From positions 5,848,501 to 5,912,500 of the forward strand of contig NZ_JAPJZK010000001.1 in NCBI RefSeq assembly GCF_026309355.1: DNA of 64,000 nucleotides, written 5' to 3'. Shown piece after piece: positions 25,511 through 35,418 of this stretch. The position numbers and the translations under genes were made by a program. The DNA is from Spartinivicinus marinus. GTDB lineage: Bacteria > Pseudomonadota > Gammaproteobacteria > Pseudomonadales > Zooshikellaceae. The notes below the pieces were generated by a model. That model was not told the origin of the DNA and searched no databases. It worked only from the letters and a program-made list of their open reading frames with translations. How positions within the stretch are numbered: position 1 is the stretch's first letter; each line of letters starts with the position of its first letter.

Positions 25511-25636
25511 TATACCCAATGCGTAGGATTTTTAGGTGAGGCCATCAAGTGACGAAGCCTCATGAGCCTATATTAATAGGTGATTGGGGTGAGGAATGAT
25601 GATAACAAAACCTAAAAATGATTCGCGACGGGTATA
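25511..25636. repeat. TATACCC-family miniature inverted-repeat element, reference copy
   Basis: 126 bases from TATACCC (25511-25517) to GGGTATA (25630-25636). The terminal inverted repeats are about 26 bases long and imperfect, both ending inward in ATTTTTAGG. No ORF. The surrounding gap 25266-26050 has no intact gene: a short frame reading KWFVAIAIFSGFVLAFLKQI near 25708-25770 may be a decayed membrane protein. Confidence 0.75.
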
Positions 25637-26050
25637 ATATTAATTATTTTATCAATCTTTGGCATTATTGATTGGACATCTTATACTGTTTAAAACCACA
25701 AAAAAGTAAAGTGGTTTGTGGCCATTGCTATTTTTAGTGGATTTGTTTTGGCATTCCTTAAGCAAATATAGCTGCTTTACTTTACCTGCTGATTGCTAGG
25801 TAGCACCCTAGAAGATATCTTCAATCTGGCAAATTTTCCCATGAACTATCAAGGTAAGTAAATACTTTTAGTGCTTTACTGTCTTCTTATTGTTTTCGTT
25901 TTAACACCTTATTTATCATGGTTGATTATGCAATAAAAAACCAACCGTTTTCCTGAGGTAGGTCAATCACAACTCCACGACAACTACTGTACTATGCTTT
26001 CATTGAGTAATAGTCCTGATGGTAGAAAGGTTACATTCAAAGGAATATAG

Positions 26051-28747
26051 ATGTCTCCACGACAAAACTGGTGGAATTGTTCAGTAGCTGATGTTATTTC
26101 ACACCTGGGCAGCAATGAAGAAGGTTTGTCGCAACAAGAAGCCCAACAACGCTTGCATAACTATGGGTTTAATCGACTGCCGGAAGCTAAACAACGTAGC
26201 TGGTTAAATCGTCTGCTGGCTCAATTCAACAATGCCCTTATTTATGTGTTAATCGTTTCAGCCAGTATCACTGCTCTGCTTCAACACTGGCTGGATACTA
26301 CGGTGATTCTTGGCGTAGTGATTATTAACGCCGTGATTGGGCTCATCCAGGAAGGCAAAGCAGAAAAAGCATTAAATGCCATCCGTGCCCTGCTTTCTCC
26401 TCAGGCTTTAGTCCGTAGGAACAGTGAAACTCACATTATTGAAGCGGCTGAGTTAGTGCCTGGAGATATTGTGCAGCTGCAACCTGGTGACAAAATCCCA
26501 GCTGATCTACGCTTGCTTAAAGTGCGAGAGCTGCATATCGATGAAGCCATTCTTACGGGCGAGTCCCAGGCAGTGGTTAAGTCTGATCAACCAGATACTG
26601 TGGCAGCTCCACTAGCTGAACGGTTCTCAATGGCTTATTCGGGGACCCTGGTTACTTCGGGTACTGGGGTAGGCATTGTCACCAGCACTGGTGCAAATAC
26701 CGAAATAGGCCGAATCAGTGGGTTAATTGGTGAGGTGAAGTCAATATCCACACCTCTACTTCGCCAAGTAGCCCGGTTTGCGGGCTGGCTTTCTGCAATC
26801 ACCATTTTATTGGCAGCAGCTACTTTTTGTTTCGGTTGGTTAGGGCGTAATTACAGTGCCACTGACATGTTCATTGCGGCGGTTGGCCTGGCCGTCGCGG
26901 CAATTCCTGAAGGGCTGCCTGCAATCCTCACAATAACTCTGGCGATTGGGGTACAACGAATGGCCAATCGTCATGCCATTATTCGCCAGTTGCCCGCAGT
27001 GGAAACCCTGGGCTCCGTTACTGTTATCTGTTCAGATAAAACCGGTACTTTAACCCGCAATGAAATGACTGTGACCGATGTAGTGTTGCGGGAAGAAGCC
27101 TACCCAGTGTCTGGGGTCGGTTATGAGCCAAAGGGGAATATTGGTCAAAGTGGTGTTCAGGTTAATGGGGGGGCTTACCCTGACTTAGATTTAATGATGA
27201 GCGCCTGCCTGCTTTGTAATGATGCCACTTTGCAGCAGAACAACCAGCATTGGCAAATCAGTGGTGACCCTACCGAAGCAGCCTTAATTACCCTCGCTTA
27301 TAAATATGGACTGATCAGTGATACGGAAAAAGCTGAAAAGCCTCGCTTGGATGAAATCCCCTTTGCATCGGAATATCGGTTTATGGCCACTCTTCACCAT
27401 GATCATCACGGGCACTATTTTGCAATCGTCAAAGGGGCTCCAGAACAGATCATAGAGATGTGCAACCAACAACGCTTGAATGGTGAGGATCAACCCTTTG
27501 AGCCAGACTGGTGGTTAAATCAGGCCAATGAACTGGCCAGTAATGGTAAACGTGTATTAGCAATCGCCTATTTGAACTTTACGACCAAGCCCTCTGCGTT
27601 AGCCCTAGATGATATCAGCCAAGGACTGACTATGGTGGGGCTGGTAGGCATGGTCGACCCTCCTCGCCCAGAAGCTATTCGTGCTGTAGCTATGGCCCAG
27701 TCAGCGGGAATCCAGGTTAAAATGATCACTGGCGATCATACTGCCACTGCTGCTGCAATTGGCCGGCAAATGCAGATTGGGCTTGATACGGATCCAGTGA
27801 CTGGCAGCGATTTAGAACAGTTATCTGACCAGGCATTACAGCAACTTGCTCATGAGCGGGACGTATTTGCCCGTACCAGTCCGGAGCATAAATTAAAACT
27901 GGTGCAAGCGTTGCAGGCCCAAGGCCATGTGGTAGCGATGACGGGTGATGGGGTCAATGATGCCCCTGCATTAAAGCGAGCTGAAGTGGGCATTGCCATG
28001 GGGTGTAAAGGCACTGAGGCAGCTAAGCAGGCGTCACGCGTGGTATTAGCAGATGATAATTTTGCCTCTATTGTCGATGCGGTCGAAGAAGGCCGGGTGG
28101 TATATGACAATTTGAAAAAAGCCATTATGTTTATACTACCTACCAGTGGCGGAGAAGCGTTAAGTATTTTGGCTGCTATCGCCTTGGGTGTAGTACTACC
28201 CATTACGCCAGTACAAATTCTATGGATTAATATGGTCACCGCCGTTACCCTAGCCATGACCTTAGGTTTTGAGCCAGCAGAATCTGATGTAATGAAACGC
28301 CCTCCAAGAAAACCTGATGCTCCTCTGCTATCAAAATTGCTGATTTGGAGAACCTGTTTTGTTTCAATATTAATGGTAGTAACCAGCTTTGGTATGTATC
28401 TGTGGTATAACCAAACCGGGCATGGTTTAAATGAATCCCGTACGATAGCAGTTAATGTACTGGTCTTTTGTGAAATTTTTTATTTGCTTAATACGCGTGT
28501 GATGCAGCGTCATGCCTTGTCATGGAGCAGTTTAACTAGCAATATTTATTTATGGTATGCCATCGGTATTCTATTCCTGCTGCAAATGGCATTTACTTAC
28601 AGCAGTTATTTTCAATATTTATTTCAAACCAGTGGGCTGACATTAATCAGTTGGCTGCATATTATTAGTAGTACCTTACTGTTTTTTATCATTATTGAAA
28701 TCGAAAAATATTTATTGCGCAGGTTTACCTTAACAATAGTGCCCTAA
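26051..28747 (+). CDS. Cation-transporting P-type ATPase (PMA1/PacL-like)
   Basis: 898 aa with full P-type anatomy: actuator TGES (near 174), phosphorylation site CSDKTGTLT (near 335), KGAPE in the nucleotide domain, and hinge MTGDGVNDAPALKRAEVGIAMG. The membrane motifs PEGLP in helix 4 and NMVTAVTLAMTLGFEP in helix 6 fit bacterial type II pumps that move Ca2+, Na+ or K+; the exact ion is open. An AAGGA ribosome site precedes the ATG. A bidirectional terminator follows. It shares the neighbourhood with two CaCA antiporters. Confidence 0.92.
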   Translation: MSPRQNWWNCSVADVISHLGSNEEGLSQQEAQQRLHNYGFNRLPEAKQRSWLNRLLAQFNNALIYVLIVSASITALLQHWLDTTVILGVVIINAVIGLIQEGKAEKALNAIRALLSPQALVRRNSETHIIEAAELVPGDIVQLQPGDKIPADLRLLKVRELHIDEAILTGESQAVVKSDQPDTVAAPLAERFSMAYSGTLVTSGTGVGIVTSTGANTEIGRISGLIGEVKSISTPLLRQVARFAGWLSAITILLAAATFCFGWLGRNYSATDMFIAAVGLAVAAIPEGLPAILTITLAIGVQRMANRHAIIRQLPAVETLGSVTVICSDKTGTLTRNEMTVTDVVLREEAYPVSGVGYEPKGNIGQSGVQVNGGAYPDLDLMMSACLLCNDATLQQNNQHWQISGDPTEAALITLAYKYGLISDTEKAEKPRLDEIPFASEYRFMATLHHDHHGHYFAIVKGAPEQIIEMCNQQRLNGEDQPFEPDWWLNQANELASNGKRVLAIAYLNFTTKPSALALDDISQGLTMVGLVGMVDPPRPEAIRAVAMAQSAGIQVKMITGDHTATAAAIGRQMQIGLDTDPVTGSDLEQLSDQALQQLAHERDVFARTSPEHKLKLVQALQAQGHVVAMTGDGVNDAPALKRAEVGIAMGCKGTEAAKQASRVVLADDNFASIVDAVEEGRVVYDNLKKAIMFILPTSGGEALSILAAIALGVVLPITPVQILWINMVTAVTLAMTLGFEPAESDVMKRPPRKPDAPLLSKLLIWRTCFVSILMVVTSFGMYLWYNQTGHGLNESRTIAVNVLVFCEIFYLLNTRVMQRHALSWSSLTSNIYLWYAIGILFLLQMAFTYSSYFQYLFQTSGLTLISWLHIISSTLLFFIIIEIEKYLLRRFTLTIVP

Positions 28748-28777
28748 TTTAATAACTAATATTGCTTGATTATGCTT

Positions 28778-28814
28778 CCCGCAAAGGGGAGGTCCCTCCT
28801 TTGCGGGATTTTTT
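28778..28814. terminator. Strong bidirectional terminator between convergent genes
   Basis: CCCGCAAAG...CTTTGCGGG hairpin with a G/C-rich inner stem (GGGAGG/CCTCC), followed on the plus strand by ATTTTTT. It separates the P-type ATPase gene from the convergent DUF1842 gene. Confidence 0.85.
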
Positions 28815-28833
28815 GCAACTTTATTTGTATCGA

Positions 28834-29307
28834 CTACGCTTCGATTGCTGTTTGTAACTTATCTAACACAGTGTTTTGGTCAAACTCTTCAATACTGACA
28901 CTAGCGCCTTCTACTTTGTGCCACTGACCTTCATAAAGGAATTCGTAGTTACATACGCCTGATTGCCAGTCTTTTTCAAGTGATGCTCGTAAACGTAGGT
29001 TTTCTACTAGTTGTGGTTGTCCGTGAATGATTATTTCTGTTGGGCCCTGGCCTTCTGCTACCAACAAAATATGAGTCGATGACATAGTGGCCATGTATGA
29101 CCAAGTGCCATGGACGTTAGAAAAAACGTTTAAAGGTGGGCTGATCGCTTGAAAAACATGTGCAACACCGCATATTGTTCCAGCTGGTGCATTTACCAAT
29201 AAATTTAAGTTAAGTACTGGCGCGCCTAGCAAAGGTTTGCCATCTACTTTTGGTTGAACTAAATAATGGACAGGGAATAAACCAATTTCAGAATTAACTT
29301 GAGACAT
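28834..29307 (-). CDS. DUF1842-type protein (157 aa)
   Basis: Begins SQVNSEIGLFPVHYLVQPK, contains GAPVLNLNLLVNAPAGTICGVAHVFQAISPP, and ends in an acidic helix. This looks like the DUF1842 family, for which no function is established. It is soluble, with no signal peptide. It stands alone between two terminators or gaps. Confidence 0.6.
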   Translation of the reverse strand: MSQVNSEIGLFPVHYLVQPKVDGKPLLGAPVLNLNLLVNAPAGTICGVAHVFQAISPPLNVFSNVHGTWSYMATMSSTHILLVAEGQGPTEIIIHGQPQLVENLRLRASLEKDWQSGVCNYEFLYEGQWHKVEGASVSIEEFDQNTVLDKLQTAIEA

Positions 29308-29474
29308 AATAAATCCTTTTTGTATATTTGGTATTAGAAATTATCAGTGTGTTATTCCATCAACTTCGCCTTGCAAGTTTTTTATTCGAAGAAGATACGC
29401 GAGTGAGTGTAGATTAAAATCCGATAAATACCATTGATTACAAAAATTTAATATTTTGACTTGTTCTCAGCTTC

Positions 29475-30446
29475 TTAAGCCATCCACGAGGTGAAATCAA
29501 ATCCCCAGCGGACTAGACCAAATGCCACTAATAAGCCGCCTTCCAAACGGGAGATTCGCCAGCCAGTGCGCATAAAGAATACGGTCACTATCACCATGGC
29601 GGTAACTGCTAATAATGAGATGCGAGCCATTGGATCAGTTGTCACTGGCTGTAACATCCCCGCTAGCCCCAACACCCCAAGCAGATTGAACAGATCACTG
29701 CCAATGAGATTGCCGGCACTGAGTGAATAATGCCCTTTGAGAACACCTGTCAGGCTGGTAGCAATTTCCGGTGCAGAAGTACCAGCTGCAACAATGGTGA
29801 CGGCAATTACCCACTGACTGACACCAAAATCAGTGGCAATTGAAACTGCTGCATCCACCATCAAATGAGAGCTGGCTAGAATCATCACCAACCCTCCCCC
29901 CAGCATCAGGCATTGCTTAAAGAGAGGGTGATTAGCAACTGATGATACAGCCTCTGGTACTAATGAGTCATCACGTTGATATAATAAATAAATGATGTAA
30001 AGAACCAGCCCGGTAAACATCAAAGCCCCTTCAAGGCGCCCCAGGTGTAGATCAACCCCCACAACTATAGAAAGAAACACCGTCGCAGCGAATAATACCA
30101 TGCCATCCCGCCACACCAGTTTGTTACTGGTGGGAATGGCTTTAACCAGCGCACAACCACCCAAAATAAAACCCAAGTTAAAAATATTGGAACCAACAAT
30201 ATTGCCAACAGAAATATTGCCATGGCCTTTCAGCCCAGCAATCAGTGTCACAGCAAATTCCGGTGCAGAAGTGCCCATAGCAACCACAGTTAAACCAATC
30301 ACCAACTCTGATAAACCCAGCAACTTGGCCAATTGTGAGGCAGAAACCACCACCCATTGCGCACCTTTGGCAATCAACAGCATGGTTACCAATACAATTA
30401 AAGCATTGAGCCAAACCGGCGCATTACTTAAAAAATTTCCACTCAT
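29475..30446 (-). CDS. Second CaCA-family cation antiporter (YrbG-like)
   Basis: 323 aa, about ten helices, with paired motifs AMGTSAPEFAVTLIAG ... GNIVGSNIFNLGFILGG and AAGTSAPEIATSLTGV ... GNLIGSDLFNLLGVLG. The GTSAPE motifs carry the cation-binding acidic residues. It is a paralogue of the gene at 22808 rather than a recent copy; the protein sequences differ widely. It lies 157 bases downstream of the hydrogenase large-subunit gene in the same direction and may be read through from it. Confidence 0.9.
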   Translation of the reverse strand: MSGNFLSNAPVWLNALIVLVTMLLIAKGAQWVVVSASQLAKLLGLSELVIGLTVVAMGTSAPEFAVTLIAGLKGHGNISVGNIVGSNIFNLGFILGGCALVKAIPTSNKLVWRDGMVLFAATVFLSIVVGVDLHLGRLEGALMFTGLVLYIIYLLYQRDDSLVPEAVSSVANHPLFKQCLMLGGGLVMILASSHLMVDAAVSIATDFGVSQWVIAVTIVAAGTSAPEIATSLTGVLKGHYSLSAGNLIGSDLFNLLGVLGLAGMLQPVTTDPMARISLLAVTAMVIVTVFFMRTGWRISRLEGGLLVAFGLVRWGFDFTSWMA

Positions 30447-30602
30447 AAAGTAATTCTATCTAACTTAGACAGCTTCTGTAGCTTAAAGCATAGGAGCCCA
30501 CCAACATAGAATGCACAAGAAACCGCAATAATGGTTTGGTCCAGATCAATGTTGTTAATTTCATGCAGACGGATACAGAAATTTTGCTAAAAAAAATTAG
30601 CG

Positions 30603-31901
30603 TTATCCACGCACGATATTAAAATCCAAAAAATGGGTCGAGCAGGAAATACAAGGATCATAATTGCGGATGACTCTTTCACAGAAAAACTTCAGCGCGT
30701 CATCACTGTTATGTAAGCCAAATTTTTTGACAGAATATTTTAAATCCTGCTCTATCCGGGCTTGGTTCTGACTAGTGGGCGGGATAATTGTACAATTAAT
30801 TACTCGCCCCTCGTCGTCTAGCTGGTAGTGATGGTAGATCATTCCTCTTGGGGCTTCTGTACAATAACAACATTCCCCAGCTTGTGGTGTCACTGGCAGA
30901 TGGGCATCTCCTGTTGGACAGGGCTCAGCCAATAGTTGTTGTGCTTCAGTTAACGCTAAAAGAATCTCTACTGCCCGAGCCTGAATGCTGGTAAACATAT
31001 TTTGGTTGGGAAACACCAGACCAATATCATTAACTAGCTTTTTTATGGGACCAGGCAAAATAGCAACATTATTATTTAATCGGGCTAATGGACCGACTAA
31101 ATAATCCTTACCGTCCAGCAATGAATAAAAGGCGGTCGAATGCCGCACCTGATGTTCTTTAAAATGATCAGGATATTGCCAATAATTTAACGTTAAACCA
31201 TTACTGGTAGTAATATCCCCGCCATTAATGGGATAAATCTCAGAATGTTTTAAGCTGACCCAAATAAAGTCATGGCTGTAGTCCAGCAATGGTAAGCTGG
31301 CTGTCCAGCGTAATAACGCTACTGCAGCTGGTAAGGCTTGATCCACTTGTTGCCTGGCTGCATCCCAGTTTGCCGGCTCAGGCAACCGACCAAAGCCCCC
31401 TACCTGTAAACCCACTGGGTGTACTGAGCGGCCCCCTAACAAAGTCATCAAGGCATTGCCGGTTTCCTGGATTTGCATGCCCCGTTGCAAGACCTGCGGA
31501 TGCTGCTTAGCCATGCTTAAGGCGCTCTCAAACCCTAAAAAATCAGGAACAGCTAAAAAGTGAATATGCAGGGAGTGGCTTTGAATCCATTCTCCCAGAT
31601 TCATTAGTCGTCTGAGCTGGATTAAATGATCAGGCAATTGAATATTAAATAAGTCTTCAATGGCTTGAATGGAAGTGAGCTGATAAGCCATCGGGCAAAT
31701 CCCACAGATGCGAGCATTCAGGTCAGGCACATCCTGATAGGACTTACCTTCCAGAAACTTTTCAAATAACCGGGGGGGCTCAAAAATTTTCAGGTGTAGC
31801 TTATCAATTGTATCCCCTTTGGCGGATAGCTCTAACGCCCCTTCCCCCTCTAGGCGGGTGACAAAAGGGACTTTTAAAGCAATCTTACGCTGCTTAGCCA
31901 T
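30603..31901 (-). CDS. hydA: [NiFe] hydrogenase large subunit, group 3b-like (alpha)
   Basis: 432 aa. The active-site Cys pairs are RICGICPMAYQ (L1, near residue 62) and DPCISCSTH (L2, near 415-423), followed by a nine-residue tail for the maturation protease to remove. The L1 form RICGICP-AYQ is typical of group 3b NADP-linked (sulf)hydrogenases. It is the last gene of the four-subunit run beta-gamma-delta-alpha and overlaps the small-subunit stop by one base. Confidence 0.92.
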   Translation of the reverse strand: MAKQRKIALKVPFVTRLEGEGALELSAKGDTIDKLHLKIFEPPRLFEKFLEGKSYQDVPDLNARICGICPMAYQLTSIQAIEDLFNIQLPDHLIQLRRLMNLGEWIQSHSLHIHFLAVPDFLGFESALSMAKQHPQVLQRGMQIQETGNALMTLLGGRSVHPVGLQVGGFGRLPEPANWDAARQQVDQALPAAVALLRWTASLPLLDYSHDFIWVSLKHSEIYPINGGDITTSNGLTLNYWQYPDHFKEHQVRHSTAFYSLLDGKDYLVGPLARLNNNVAILPGPIKKLVNDIGLVFPNQNMFTSIQARAVEILLALTEAQQLLAEPCPTGDAHLPVTPQAGECCYCTEAPRGMIYHHYQLDDEGRVINCTIIPPTSQNQARIEQDLKYSVKKFGLHNSDDALKFFCERVIRNYDPCISCSTHFLDFNIVRG

Positions 31902-32710
31902 TACTCAATTTCCTTAACCTCAATCGCCTGCCAATGGTGGCTTTCTTCCCGAAAGGGGTTGCTATGGCTGTGGATTGAGGCAAAACGCTGGGCAATTTCT
32001 CGTGGGACTAAACCCAGCCCGGCAAATCGATTGGCCAGGCTATGGCAATTGGGCTGCTCTGAAGGGCCAAAACAACCATAACAGGCTCGCCCAAAAGCCG
32101 GACATAACGCCCCACACCCTGTGCGCACCACCGGCCCTAAACAAGGAGCCTGTTGGGTGACCATGACACAGACTAGCTGGTGGCGCTTACATGCCATACA
32201 AAGCTTTTCAGCCTCCGGCCGGGGTTTAGCGCCAAATAACAGCTGACGAATAAAATGATTCACTTGCCTGACAGTAATGGGGCAACCCCACAGCTCAAAA
32301 TCCACTTTAATATGCTCAGCCACCCCGGTTGAGGTCCCTAACGTGGCGATAAAGTCAGGGCGGGTATACACCGCTTGCATCCAGGCATTGCCATCAGCCA
32401 TATTCCGTAATGCCTGCACCCCACCACTGGTAGCACAGGCACCGATACTGACCACTAGTTTGCTGTTCTGACGAATCTGTTGGGCACGCTTTAAATCTTC
32501 GGGAGTGGAGACACTACCTTCCACAAATGCCAGGTCCACTTTTTCATCTGGGTGGTTCAGGCCTGCTTCGATAAAGTGCTTAAACTCAACCAGCTCCACT
32601 AGTTCTAGCAAAGTGGCCCCTTGATTAAGAAAAGCCAGCTGACAGCCTGAACAAGATGTCAGTTTATGAAGGGCCACGGTCAGCTTGGTTGGGTTCGCTT
32701 GCTGGTTCAT
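31901..32710 (-). CDS. hydD: [NiFe] hydrogenase small subunit, group 3b-like (delta)
   Basis: 269 aa. The proximal cluster ligands are visible in LTSCSGCQLAFLN, SIGACATSGG and VRTGCGALCPAFGRACYGCFGP. There is no Tat signal, so the enzyme is cytoplasmic, as for group 3. It carries electrons from the Ni-Fe site to the beta/gamma diaphorase pair. It lies 3 bases after the gamma gene. Confidence 0.9.
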   Translation of the reverse strand: MNQQANPTKLTVALHKLTSCSGCQLAFLNQGATLLELVELVEFKHFIEAGLNHPDEKVDLAFVEGSVSTPEDLKRAQQIRQNSKLVVSIGACATSGGVQALRNMADGNAWMQAVYTRPDFIATLGTSTGVAEHIKVDFELWGCPITVRQVNHFIRQLLFGAKPRPEAEKLCMACKRHQLVCVMVTQQAPCLGPVVRTGCGALCPAFGRACYGCFGPSEQPNCHSLANRFAGLGLVPREIAQRFASIHSHSNPFREESHHWQAIEVKEIE

Positions 32711-32713
32711 TCC

Positions 32714-33562
32714 CTAAACTCCTGCCAGGCCAAACCAAGACTTAATCTGTGGATAGTGAAACACAGGACCATCTTTACAGACGAAATAAGGCCCTAACTG
32801 ACAATGACCACAAGAACCATGACCACACTGGAAATTCCGCTCCAGGCTCAAATAAACTGATTTATCGTGAACCTGATGTTTAGCTAATTGTTTCAGGGCC
32901 GCCAGCATCATAATCTCAGGACCACACATCAGCACGGCACAATAGTTAGCGTCAAACTGCGCCAGTGCTAATAACTCGGTCACCATGCCTAACCGCCAGT
33001 GATACTTGCGTTTTTTCTCTTCACTGGCTGCCAGTAATACCTGGCAATCACCCAAGTCACGCCAGCGTTCATACTGGGGCTGCCACAACAAATCGTTATG
33101 GTGCTTCACCCCTTGCAGTATCACGATCCTGCCATACTTGCTACGATTCTCAACGGCATAATTGATTGCTGCAACCACTGGTGCGCAGCCTAATCCAGCA
33201 GTAATGAACACTAAGTCCTGGCCTTCCAGTTGGTGTAATGGCCAGCCCTGACCAAATGGTCCCCGCAAGCCTAGTTGGGCACCAATATCCAACGCCACCA
33301 GTGGCTGGGTAACCCGACCAACGGCTCGGATAGTGTGCAGCAGCAAATCTTGCTGCCAGCCCATAATAGAGATAGGCACTTCCCCTAGCCCAAACAAATA
33401 CAGCATATTGAACTGGCCAAAGGCAAAATCAAACGATGAGTTCGTCTCCAGTGCCAGGTGCAAGGTGTAAATACCCGGTGACTCCTGCTGTTTATCTGCC
33501 AATGTTGCCACTATGGGTAGTTGCAGCCCTTTAGGTAAGAATTCAGTCATCATCGACCTCAT
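32714..33562 (-). CDS. hydG: Hydrogenase diaphorase subunit (gamma), FAD/NAD(P)-binding
   Basis: 282 aa, with the ferredoxin-reductase-like layout: an FAD barrel (FAFGQFNMLYLFG), LRGPFGQGWP, an NAD(P) fold (DLVFITAGLGCAPVVAAINYA) and a C-terminal [2Fe-2S] site, CGHGSCGHCQLGPYFVC. It is homologous to the gamma subunit of archaeal sulfhydrogenase and to dihydroorotate dehydrogenase electron transfer subunits. It overlaps the beta gene by 20 bases. Confidence 0.9.
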   Translation of the reverse strand: MRSMMTEFLPKGLQLPIVATLADKQQESPGIYTLHLALETNSSFDFAFGQFNMLYLFGLGEVPISIMGWQQDLLLHTIRAVGRVTQPLVALDIGAQLGLRGPFGQGWPLHQLEGQDLVFITAGLGCAPVVAAINYAVENRSKYGRIVILQGVKHHNDLLWQPQYERWRDLGDCQVLLAASEEKKRKYHWRLGMVTELLALAQFDANYCAVLMCGPEIMMLAALKQLAKHQVHDKSVYLSLERNFQCGHGSCGHCQLGPYFVCKDGPVFHYPQIKSWFGLAGV

Positions 33563-34646
33563 CCTTTAACAAAGCCTGAGCTTCTTCTACCAGATCAATC
33601 CCCACTGGGCACCAGCTAATACAGCGACCACAGCCCACGCAGCCACTGCGTTCAAACTGCTGTTGCCAAGTAGCCAGCTTGTGGGTTAACCACTGGCGGT
33701 AACGCTGACTGATTTCCGGGCGAAAAACTTTACCGACAATGTAACTATGCTGCTCGCTGAAACAGGAATCCCATAGTCGCACTTGCTCAGCCTGCTGCCC
33801 TTTAACATCACTGTGTGACTCCTGCTTAGAGCAAAAACAAGTGGGACAGACCAGCGTGCAATTGCCACAAGCCAGGCAGCGCTCTGCTACATCCTGCCAT
33901 TGTGGGTGATCTAGCCTGTTTACCAGTTTCAGTAGTTGTTGTTCATCGGGCATGGTTCGCTGCTGGTAGGTGGCCGCTTGAAGCTGTTGTTTTGCCTCGG
34001 ATAGCTGCTTTGTTTTGGCTTTGGCCAGCGGTAACTGCTGAACGATTACCTCTCCTTGATCACTGCCACTCGCCACTAAAAAGCCGGTTTCCAACTCATC
34101 CAGCAAAATATCAAAACCAAAGGTAGCGGCAGGCCCATCACCGGTGGAGACACAAAAACAGGTACTGGCACTGCGGGCGCAATTAACAGCAATGATAAAT
34201 AGTTGCTGTCGCTGTGTTTGATAATATGGGTCAGGAAATAACCCGTTGAGAAAGTGCTGATCATGAATTTTCAGCGCTGCCAGATCACAACCACGCAGGC
34301 CAATAAATGCCCTTGGCTGAGCTTGCTCGGGCGTTTGGCGAAAACATAGACCCTCTGTGGTTTGTTCTGCCTGCCATAGGTGCTGTTCTGGCTTAAACAG
34401 CCAAGGCTTAAGTGCTTGAGGGCCTGTGTTCCAGTAAAAACAGCGCTGGCCGGCAGTCTGTTCCAGTTGATAGCGTCCTGGCGATACTTGCTCCTGCCAG
34501 CCCAATGGCAGTTGCTCAAAACCCGCTAATGGCGAAAAGACAATGGCACCATCCTTGACTGTTGGCCCAATGACCTCATAACCCGCTTTTCTTAGCGCTT
34601 GATACAGCTCTGGAAATTGTTGCCGTGGTAAAAAGCCTTTATCCAT
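33543..34646 (-). CDS. hydB: Hydrogenase 4Fe-4S subunit (beta)
   Basis: 367 aa. Two ferredoxin-type clusters at the C-terminal side, [16 protein letters not shown] and [16 protein letters not shown]. Upstream is the [12 protein letters not shown] segment found in sulfhydrogenase beta subunits. It links NAD(P)H/FAD in the gamma subunit with the small subunit. It overlaps hypB by 8 bases. Confidence 0.9.
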   Translation of the reverse strand: MDKGFLPRQQFPELYQALRKAGYEVIGPTVKDGAIVFSPLAGFEQLPLGWQEQVSPGRYQLEQTAGQRCFYWNTGPQALKPWLFKPEQHLWQAEQTTEGLCFRQTPEQAQPRAFIGLRGCDLAALKIHDQHFLNGLFPDPYYQTQRQQLFIIAVNCARSASTCFCVSTGDGPAATFGFDILLDELETGFLVASGSDQGEVIVQQLPLAKAKTKQLSEAKQQLQAATYQQRTMPDEQQLLKLVNRLDHPQWQDVAERCLACGNCTLVCPTCFCSKQESHSDVKGQQAEQVRLWDSCFSEQHSYIVGKVFRPEISQRYRQWLTHKLATWQQQFERSGCVGCGRCISWCPVGIDLVEEAQALLKDEVDDD

Positions 34647-35418
34647 GGGGCTGATGCGTGGCTGACGCTGTGGCCTGGGAAACGGCTTTGCTGGTGGTTA
34701 ACCAGTGTTCCCAGTCAACGAATCCCTCTCCAGTTTTCGCTGATAGTAAAAAAATTTCTGCCTGGGGATTTAACTGGCTAATTGCTTGTTTGACTTTGGT
34801 CAGGTCAAACTCCAGGTAAGGCAGTAAATCCGCTTTATTGATAATCACCAACTCACAACTGCTAAACAGATGAGGGTATTTTTCCGGCTTATCATCACCA
34901 TCAGTGACGGCCATCATCGCTACTCGGCGCTGCTCACCCAGGTCAAACAACGCAGGGCAGACCAAGTTACCGACATTCTCAATAAACACCAGGCTTCCTG
35001 CTACTGGTGACAGGGCTGCTAACCCTGCTTTGATCATTTCCGCATCCAAATGACAGCCAGTACCCGTGTTAATCTGCAGAGCCTTGCCTCCCATCGCTTG
35101 GATACGCCTAGCATCATTGAGGGTTTGCTGATCCCCTTCCAACACCGCAACTTCAGGTAATCCCTCAGCCAGATCAGCTAAGGTAGCTTCTAGTAATTGA
35201 GTTTTGCCAGCGCCTGGCGTCCCCATCAGATTAATACAGGTGATATTTTGGTTAACCAGCCACTGCCGGTTTTGTTCAGCAATGGCTTCGTTTCCTGCCA
35301 ATAAAGATTGCTGTAATTGAAGGCTATGAGCATCAAAATGCAGGTGATGGTGTTGGCTATCCGTGCCCGGCGCTGTTAACAGGGCTTTTTCGCTTGAGCA
35401 TCCACAGTGATTACACAT
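34639..35418 (-). CDS. hypB: Hydrogenase nickel incorporation GTPase HypB
   Basis: 259 aa. The start MCNHCGCSS is the high-affinity nickel site, and a short HHHLHFDAH stretch adds His ligands. G motifs: MGTPGAGKTQLLEA, ENVGNLVCPALFDLGE and INKADLLPYLEFD. With HypA it delivers Ni to the large subunit. TAATG-type coupling with hypA. Confidence 0.95.
   Translation of the reverse strand: MCNHCGCSSEKALLTAPGTDSQHHHLHFDAHSLQLQQSLLAGNEAIAEQNRQWLVNQNITCINLMGTPGAGKTQLLEATLADLAEGLPEVAVLEGDQQTLNDARRIQAMGGKALQINTGTGCHLDAEMIKAGLAALSPVAGSLVFIENVGNLVCPALFDLGEQRRVAMMAVTDGDDKPEKYPHLFSSCELVIINKADLLPYLEFDLTKVKQAISQLNPQAEIFLLSAKTGEGFVDWEHWLTTSKAVSQATASATHQPHG

Noticed and set aside
25266-26050. Hidden gene in the 785-base gap before the P-type ATPase
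   Set aside because: Frames are short and stop-interrupted; apart from the repeat element only a weak membrane-like fragment could be read.
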